Positions 50,400 through 64,000 of a DNA stretch of 64,000 bases are shown here, piece after piece. This DNA is from Arctopsyche grandis (Eukaryota > Arthropoda > Insecta > Trichoptera > Hydropsychidae). Numbering within the stretch: position 1 is the first letter of the stretch; the number at the start of each line of letters is the position of its first letter. Under the pieces are notes generated by a model that had not been told where the DNA came from, did not search any database, and worked only from the letters and a program-made list of their open reading frames with translations. The stretch is taken from the NCBI RefSeq assembly GCF_051622035.1, contig NC_135356.1:8158579-8222578 (forward strand), read 5' to 3'. The position numbers and the translations under genes are program-made.

Positions 50400-50696
50400 T
50401 CCTACTGGAACCGGGTCTACCTCACGGGCCCGAATGTGAAACGCCTGAAAACGCAAATATCGGAAGGCAAAGATCGAAAATCGAAAGATCAAAATTAGGG
50501 TGCATGGTAAACGGTACATCCTCACTTAATTTGCGCGAGCAGGATTCAACAGGAACAGGCTTTTCCTCCTGTATTCTGCGCGCGCACATTAATACGGGAG
50601 GAAAAGCCTGTTCCTCTTGTTCCTGTTGTATCCTGCTCGCGCAAATTAAGTGAGGATGTACGACGGGGGGAGAGAGAATTTTACCGCACGCCACTG
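50400..50696. mobile_element. transposon remnant with long hairpin and a hAT-type end
   Basis: GATCGAAAATCGAAAGATC near 50470 also occurs near 21234. A hairpin occupies 50515-50659, and CCGCACGCCACTG ending at 50696 matches the terminus of the hAT at 6593-9193 (CAGTGGCGTGC). Confidence 0.55.
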
Positions 50697-51279
50697 ATAT
50701 GTATACTAACCGTTTTTCATATGTATACATGGTAAACGAACATTTTCGACTTTTTGACATTCGGTCCGGTGACGGGTCACCCATTTCTGATTTGTTGTCT
50801 CGTATTGATTGGAAAAATTTAAAACGTTGCTCAGTATTGACATTTTTGCCTTGTATTTTCTTTGTTAAGCTAAAGTTTTTAATGTTTTTTCTAATAAATT
50901 TGTTCAATTTTGGTACCTATGTACATACATATATTGTGTTGTGAATGTTTTCATTACAAATTTATAGTTTATATTTGAAAAAAGAAAGTCGTTCCTTGCC
51001 TAATTCTTAGCAATTAAGCGACTTGGACAAATGTTCTATAAAGATTTAACATTTATTTTAGGTTTTAGGTTACAATTTACGCAGCATTTATCAATCATTT
51101 ATGATGTTCTTTTATCAGCATTAAATCAATTACCGTCAATTCAAGTAGAATTGTTGAGGAATGCGAAGGTTCTTTTACTATCACTGATCATCAATTGTTC
51201 ATTTCAAGTAAAATATTAGTGCCGTAATAAATACGAAAATTCAAATCGAAATTTGCATTTAATACAGTTCGAGTTTAAT
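50697..51279. other. no gene recognised
   Basis: AT-rich; open frames at 50699-50944 and 51031-51219 lack motifs. Confidence 0.4.
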
Positions 51280-51662
51280 TCGGCTGAGGAGTCGAAACAT
51301 TTCAAGTGGAGTCAGAGTCGTAAAAAATCAACCGACTCCAACTCCTTATTATTATTATTTTTAATTAACAGTATTACGGTATGCGTGAACTAGAAGTATC
51401 TAATTTTATTGAAGTAAATCGACTAATAAATTTGAATTTAATGATTCCTTTATAAAAATCATGAATTTAAATTAAATTATAAATAAAATCGTTGAATTAC
51501 ACACATTTTGATATATTTATTTTTGATATTTGATATATCATTACCAATAATTCAATAAATCGGGTTACATGTAAATTTTTAGTGATTTTTTTATTCCATG
51601 CTATTAAATTTGTTCAAATTGGAGTCAGAGTCGGTAAATTTTGATCTGACTCCACAGACCTG
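51280..51662. mobile_element. MITE with GGAGTCAGAGTCG ends, copy 1
   Basis: Contains GGAGTCAGAGTCGTAAAAAA at the left and ends TGACTCCACAGACCTG. Related to 63240-63775. The CAGG(G/T)..TGTGGAGT terminus is of hAT style; the left boundary is uncertain. Confidence 0.55.
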
Positions 51663-51760
51663 ATTTAATTACACAGTATTTTAGTCATAATTATATATAA
51701 TATTTTAAAGAAAAAAAAAACTAGAAAAACCTATGCAAAAATAAGACTGTGGAGTATTTA

Positions 51761-52036
51761 AAAAAAAACGCGTCTGTCTTCAATGTCAAAAGTTCAGACT
51801 GTTTTTTTTTATACATACATATTTATATATGCATATGACCTTTTCCAGACATGAAAAATGGGTTTGGTGATTTTTTCTGTACAGCATGTTTACGATTTAA
51901 AAAAAAACGCGTCTGTCTCCAATGTCAAAAGTTCAGACTGTATTTTTTTTTATACATACATATTTATATATGCATAAGACCTTTTCCAGACAAGAAAATA
52001 TGGGTTTGGTGATTTTTTCTGTACAGCACGTTTACG
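51761..52036 (+). repeat. 139-bp tandem duplication
   Basis: Two near-identical units (CGTCTGTCTTCAATGTCAAA at 51771 and CGTCTGTCTCCAATGTCAAA at 51910). Confidence 0.9.
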
Positions 52037-52349
52037 AATGCCAACTTTTCATACAATGACTATTCCGGACACTGATTATATTACATATAGCACTGTACCT
52101 TAATATGTACCGTGTTAATGTCATTAATCAATGCGACGAACAGGCTAACCTCTAATATTCGATTTTGATGATTCATTCTCGCCACAGACAAGAAGCCATA
52201 CACATTCGTTACACGTACAATGCAACTTAAAAAGAAAAGGGGAATTTTTCACGACTTTGGCTTTGTTAAAACACCATCTTCAAAACTGCGTCTTAAATGA
52301 GTCTTATTTAGACGCTTCAATTGCGAATTTTATTTATATTTTCCATGTT

Positions 52350-52575
52350 TGAGTCACAGCGTAACTCGCTGGCTAAGCAATTATTTACCAGTTGAGGGGT
52401 CGTGGGTTCAAATCCTTTCAAAAATTTATTCGATCTCGTTGCCGGCAAGATCTGAATGATCATATAGTCCAGATCGATCGTCCAAACCAAATCCAACCTA
52501 TCTACCAAAATCATAAGGCTATTTGCAGGTACTATGTCTGTGACAGGCGCAAAGCCTTCTGCGCATGCGTGTGAA
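52350..52575 (+). mobile_element. second tRNA-derived SINE family, plus copy
   Basis: Head AACTCGCTGGCTAAG with B-box-like GGTTCAAATCC (near 52405). The 3' part contains GGCTATTTGCAGGTACTATG and GCGCAAAGCCTTCTGCGCAT. Confidence 0.55.
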
Positions 52576-52837
52576 CTTATAATCCGATTATAATTTCTTA
52601 TATTTAATGTATGCTAGACTTGTTTAATCAATCGTTCATTATACATGAGGCAAATAGATTTCGCACGTTATTATAATAGATTTATATCATTTAGCTAGTT
52701 CGCGGCTTGTTCTTGTATGTGGTTATTATACGTTGTATATGATAATAATTTTCTAACAATTAATAATATTAACTAATTTGGATTATATTTTTACCTCTAC
52801 GTCACTTAACGAGTTCGAACTAAATTTTAAGAGGTTT
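52576..52837. other. no gene recognised
   Basis: AT-rich spacer between two inverted SINE parts. Confidence 0.4.
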
Positions 52838-53010
52838 AAAACAAAGTTTTAACAGTAAACACGCTGACAGTGACAGTTCACGCGTATGCGCAGAAGGCTT
52901 TGCGCTTGTCGCAGATATAGTACCTGCAAATAGCCAATAATTCGCAGATATAGTACCTGGAAATAGCCAATGATTTGCAGATATAGTACCTGCAAATAGC
53001 CACAATCAAA
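52838..53010 (-). mobile_element. 3' part of the second SINE family, minus copy, with 33-bp repeats
   Basis: ATGCGCAGAAGGCTTTGCGC is the complement of the plus copy. The unit TCGCAGATATAGTACCTG recurs at 52909, 52942 and 52975, exactly 33 bp apart. Confidence 0.65.
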
Positions 53011-53389
53011 TCATAATCCATTATTTCCGCTCCGGAAAGCAAATAAGAAAACCACTGCAGATAAAAATCTTTCCCAAGACAACTTTATTATTTGCTTATG
53101 TATACAGGTATACATCCATTTTTTATTTTACACGACATCTATGGTCAAACATTGTACCTAAGTATTCAACACATTCTACGTATGTACATATGTAGTAGGT
53201 AGATATATTTTTAAACATCAAGAAATTCGATGCAATGAATTTTCGAAAAGTTAAGGGGAGGGAGGGTGTCTATTTTAATTTATTTTTAGTTTTATTTAAC
53301 GAGGATGCCGATTTTATCTTTTCTTTTAGTTTTATTTCATCAGTATTTTTACAAAAAAAAACATATCTTAGCAGCCAACATCTATTTAT
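53011..53389. other. no gene recognised
   Basis: AT-rich spacer. Confidence 0.4.
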
Positions 53390-53879
53390 TTAACCCTTTG
53401 CCTGTGGCAATAAATATAGCGAACAAGCCCTGTACGCGGCACCTTTTTCGCGAATTTGGCAATCGAGTTTTCGACCTTAAAATACAGATTTTAATATTTA
53501 CTCCAGTAACCAGATATGTTAATTAACACATTAAGTATTATTTTAAAGAATAAAATACATAATATATCTCGTAGTTTTGGCTTAATTGTCAAATAATCAT
53601 TCTTCATACAATTGAGACGTGATGTCACATAAACTAGGTTTCAGAATGATTCCACAAAAAACTAATTTTGACTGGTATATATTCATTTTAAGCAAATTGA
53701 ATAGATGGCATTCAACTATCAGTAATATATTCAACCAATTTTGAACCTTAAAACAATTGAAATAGGCGCATATGAGGCTCAAAATCCCGTGCAAAGTTCA
53801 GAAATTATATGGAAGACAGCCGCGCTACAGACTTGTCGCCCAAAGCTTCCATAGAAGACGGCCGCGGGCAAACGGTTAA
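53390..53879. mobile_element. piggyBac-type MITE with CCCTTTGCCTG ends
   Basis: TTAA at 53390-53393 and 53876-53879. Left end CCCTTTGCCTGTGGC; right end complement of CCGTTTGCCCGCGGCC. Non-coding, 490 bp. A 166-bp insert-like stretch with a terminal A-run (53880-54035) follows. Confidence 0.75.
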
Positions 53880-54035
53880 GGGTCAGGATAGGTTAGGTTA
53901 AGTTAAGTTGGCCCTATTCATTTAAGATTAGGTTGTTAGGGTCGGTATTATTCAGTCTCAGTGTCACACGCGTGAACTGAGAAAGCGAGACCGCATATTA
54001 AAGTGGGCTATTGTCCACTAAAAAAAAAAAAAACT

Positions 54036-54407
54036 AACACTGAAGCCATTTGTAAAATTGATTATTTATACGCTATTTTTTTGTGTCTAGATAATTTTGA
54101 CAGCTTGCACTGATATATGGTCAACTAAATCTTATTTCATATGATAATATATACGGTATATAATTTACATGAACAAACCGAATGTATTGTATATAAATTT
54201 GTTTACGTCCTGCATATACTTTAAATATATATTCATTTTATACATTCAGAGAGGAAGCTGTCTTCTACAAGTTACTCTTTGGGTATTACGGTGGCCCCTG
54301 AAACGCCAATACCGACACCCCTCGGTACGTCGTTGTTTTCAATTGTGTTTTCACATACGCTCGGAGTCGACATATGATATTGAGAGTTTTCATTTGAAAC
54401 GTTTCAG
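54036..54407. other. upstream flank or intron before trc exon 2
   Basis: AT-rich with a usable acceptor at its end; no motif seen. Confidence 0.5.
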
Positions 54408-54418
54408 TGGGGGTGGAG
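54408..54418 (+). other. short 5' UTR piece of trc directly after a splice acceptor
   Basis: The first trc coding exon opens with an 11-nt leader after the acceptor ending GTTTCAG at 54407. Upstream of the acceptor the frame is closed by stops, so the coding start is fixed at 54419. Confidence 0.7.
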
Positions 54419-61848
<7,430 letters not shown>

Positions 61849-62419
61849 TTTATCACTACCTAACCACACATTTCATTATTATTAGTATCATTCGTCTTTA
61901 CAAAGCATTTGTCTTTTCTACACAACACACACTCAATTAACCATATATGTATGTATGACTATTTTCACAGAATAGATGTATGACACGCAATCTCAGATTA
62001 TAAAATATATGTACTCTCACGTTTCAATGTATCACATTTATGAAAAAGGTGATTTTTTTTCTATGAATAGGATTTAGTTTAATGAATTAGTTAATGTGAA
62101 TGGTTCACGGTCTGTCGACAAATACCGAATGTATTGATTTGATCTATTAATATGTCATTGTTGCTACAATTAATTAGGTTGTGGCTTGTAAATACATAAA
62201 TCAATTCAAAATATAATTGTATTCCATGGCAGTTTTTGTTTAATTTTACCCTTGTATATTTGGTATGTGTGCTGTGATAAGTTGATGACGGCCTATCTCT
62301 CCAACACGCTTCTATTCGCCTCTGTTTTGTGCAACTCTTATTCATCTCATCCCATACATTTTTCTAATTTCGTTTACCCATCTTCCTTGCGGGCTTCCTT
62401 TCACCCTTTATATTATATT
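61849..62419. other. trc 3' flank or 3' UTR
   Basis: AT-rich; no canonical AATAAA was noticed, so the transcript end is undefined. Confidence 0.4.
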
Positions 62420-62590
62420 ATATTGGGTACCATTCTAGCACTTCTTTTGTCACCTTTCAAGCATTTTTCTAACTATGTGACCTGCCCATTGCCATTTCAA
62501 TCTCTTCACTCTATCCACTACCCACTCACCCTCCTATTCCGTTTCCTATCTCTTCTCGTTATGCTGAGCATACAGCGCTCCACACTTCTT
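62420..62590 (-). pseudogene. non-LTR reverse transcriptase C-terminal remnant, second copy
   Basis: The complement strand reads ERCMLSITRRDRKRNR and a GNGQVT segment, collinear with 20756-21020. Broken by stops. Confidence 0.55.
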
Positions 62591-63089
62591 TGAGTGCATT
62601 GGACTTTGTGTAGCATTTTGGCGTTCGGTGTTTTAAGTTTCACATACATACGTCATATCTGGCAAAAAAAACATTGATAGAAGATCTTAGATCTTTTCTT
62701 TCTGCCAAATTGTATTTTAAAAAGTGTGGAGTTTATGTTTTAGAAGAATTTTGAGGTCATTTACGTTTTACTGATAAATATTATTGCAACCGATAATATA
62801 CACAAGTATTTAATTGGCCAGTGACTTTACTTGATTTGATTAGCTTATGGTCGGTCAAGGAGTTATCGTTCATATGTTATCAATCATTTGACTTTTGACC
62901 ATTTGTCAATTACATACATAGATATGATCGAAAATTGCAGTCTACTGACGGCACATCATTAGACAATACTCGACTTAAAATATGACTAAGTGGGATAAAA
63001 TATATGCTATACGGACATCCCAAAAGGTTCATTCTAGACACTGGGACACGAGGCTTAAAACCTGTGACAATCCCGATCAATCGGGACGC
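62591..63089. other. no gene recognised
   Basis: AT-rich spacer. Confidence 0.4.
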
Positions 63090-63200
63090 CTGGCAACCCT
63101 AGGTAGGTGGCCAATTTGGTGAGGAACCGTTACAATAATGAACTTTGATAAATTGGCAAACTTTGATAGAAAATGATCGACCTGGAGTCACGTATCACAT
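63090..63200 (-). mobile_element. fragment of SINE family A/B, minus strand
   Basis: The complement contains GACTCCAGGTCGATCATTTT, TATCAAAGTTTGCCAATTTA and GTAACGGTTCCTCACC, matching the body of 11969-12431. Confidence 0.65.
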
Positions 63201-63239
63201 TATTTTGTCAGTGTTTGCTGTTAATTTTTTTGAAAAAAC

Positions 63240-63775
63240 CAGGGTTGTGGAGTTGGAGTCGCGAAGTCGTAGCATTTCTAATGGAGTTGGGGGCGTAAAA
63301 AATCAACCGACTCTGACTCCTTTTTATTATTATTTTATTTAATTGTATGTATCAACTTGATTCTTCAATTTTATTGAAGTAAATCCACGAATAAATTGAA
63401 ATTTAATAAAATCATGAATTTAAACTACATTATAAATAAAATCAATGAATTGCATGTATTTTGATGTGTTAAGGCCAAAACCGATTGTTTCCTCCATCTC
63501 ATACTCTTTTTTTTTTATTAAATTGATTTGTTTTGTGTACGAAATTCATTCAAATACACTATGAATGTACTTACTTTTTATTTATACCTATTTCATTACC
63601 AATAATTCAATTAATTAGGTTACTTGTGAATTTTTAGTAATTTTACTAATTGCTTTAATTTTTTATATTTTGAAAATCGCTGTTACTTTTATTAATAACA
63701 ATTTAAGTTGGTAAGAAAATTTGATTTTAATAAAAAGTTGAAGCATAAAGTTAGAGTCGGAGTCGAAAATTTTGC
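63240..63775. mobile_element. MITE with CAGGGTTGTGGAGTTGGAGT end, copy 2
   Basis: The left terminus is clear at 63240. AAAAAATCAACCGACTCTGA and AAGTTAGAGTCGGAGTCG match 51280-51662. The right end is eroded. Confidence 0.6.
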
Positions 63776-64000
63776 CCATATTTACTATTTCGTTAAATAA
63801 TCGATCGGAAAATTACCTGGCATCGAAGCTCGCCTATTGTACCTGTTACCTATTAGTCGTATTAAAAGGTTTGAAATTGAATATTTACTATCAATATCAT
63901 AGTAATAAATAATTTATTTAAAACGATCTTAAAATATTTTTTAACAAAGTTACATGAGAATTTCTTAATATTAACACTATTCATATTTCACAATCTAATA

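Noticed and set aside
53880-53935. Telomere-like GGTTAGGTTAAG sequence
   Set aside because: Only a few irregular units, not TTAGG tandem repeats.

Overview
The window is AT-rich animal nuclear DNA, almost certainly from an insect. Two split genes have canonical GT-AG introns, and the rest is dense with eukaryotic transposon relics and (TA)n microsatellites. The kinase gene has the N-terminal block (IRFSGHTLDKATKAKVTLEN) typical of insect Tricornered. The order was not determined. No bacterial, organellar or viral features, CRISPR arrays or functional tRNA/rRNA genes were seen.

Layout. 1-34159 holds no host gene that I can name. It is a layered deposit of mobile elements: an inverted pair of TTAA-flanked piggyBac-type MITEs with a ZMYM1/DUF4371-type hAT inside one of them (5301-9303); a pogo/Tigger relic split by a hAT MITE (9645-13112); tRNA-derived SINEs; Helitron-like and Harbinger-like elements; non-LTR retrotransposon ORF1, endonuclease and reverse-transcriptase remnants; and a 102-bp MITE family whose copies have exact 8-bp target duplications.

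34160-44447 (+) encodes a CECR2-type bromodomain protein: nine coding exons, 2119 visible residues, with the first coding exon not located. Its probable 3' UTR runs to about 46190. 46200-48320 is a foldback-rich patch with a solo LTR and a Harbinger MITE nested in a hAT MITE. A GC-rich block ending in a strong splice donor at 48643 is a candidate 5' UTR exon for the next gene.

54419-61848 (+) is a complete NDR-family kinase, the tricornered (STK38/STK38L) orthologue: nine coding exons, 460 aa, all catalytic and regulatory residues present. Its introns carry at least five MITE or Helitron-like insertions, one ending 28 bp from a splice acceptor. 61849-64000 returns to repeats.

The two genes are same-strand neighbours with unrelated jobs: one acts in ISWI-type chromatin remodelling, the other in Hippo-like morphogenesis signalling. 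Nothing suggests a shared pathway. The most informative content is the transposon stratigraphy, where several insertions can be ordered in time from perfect target-site duplications.
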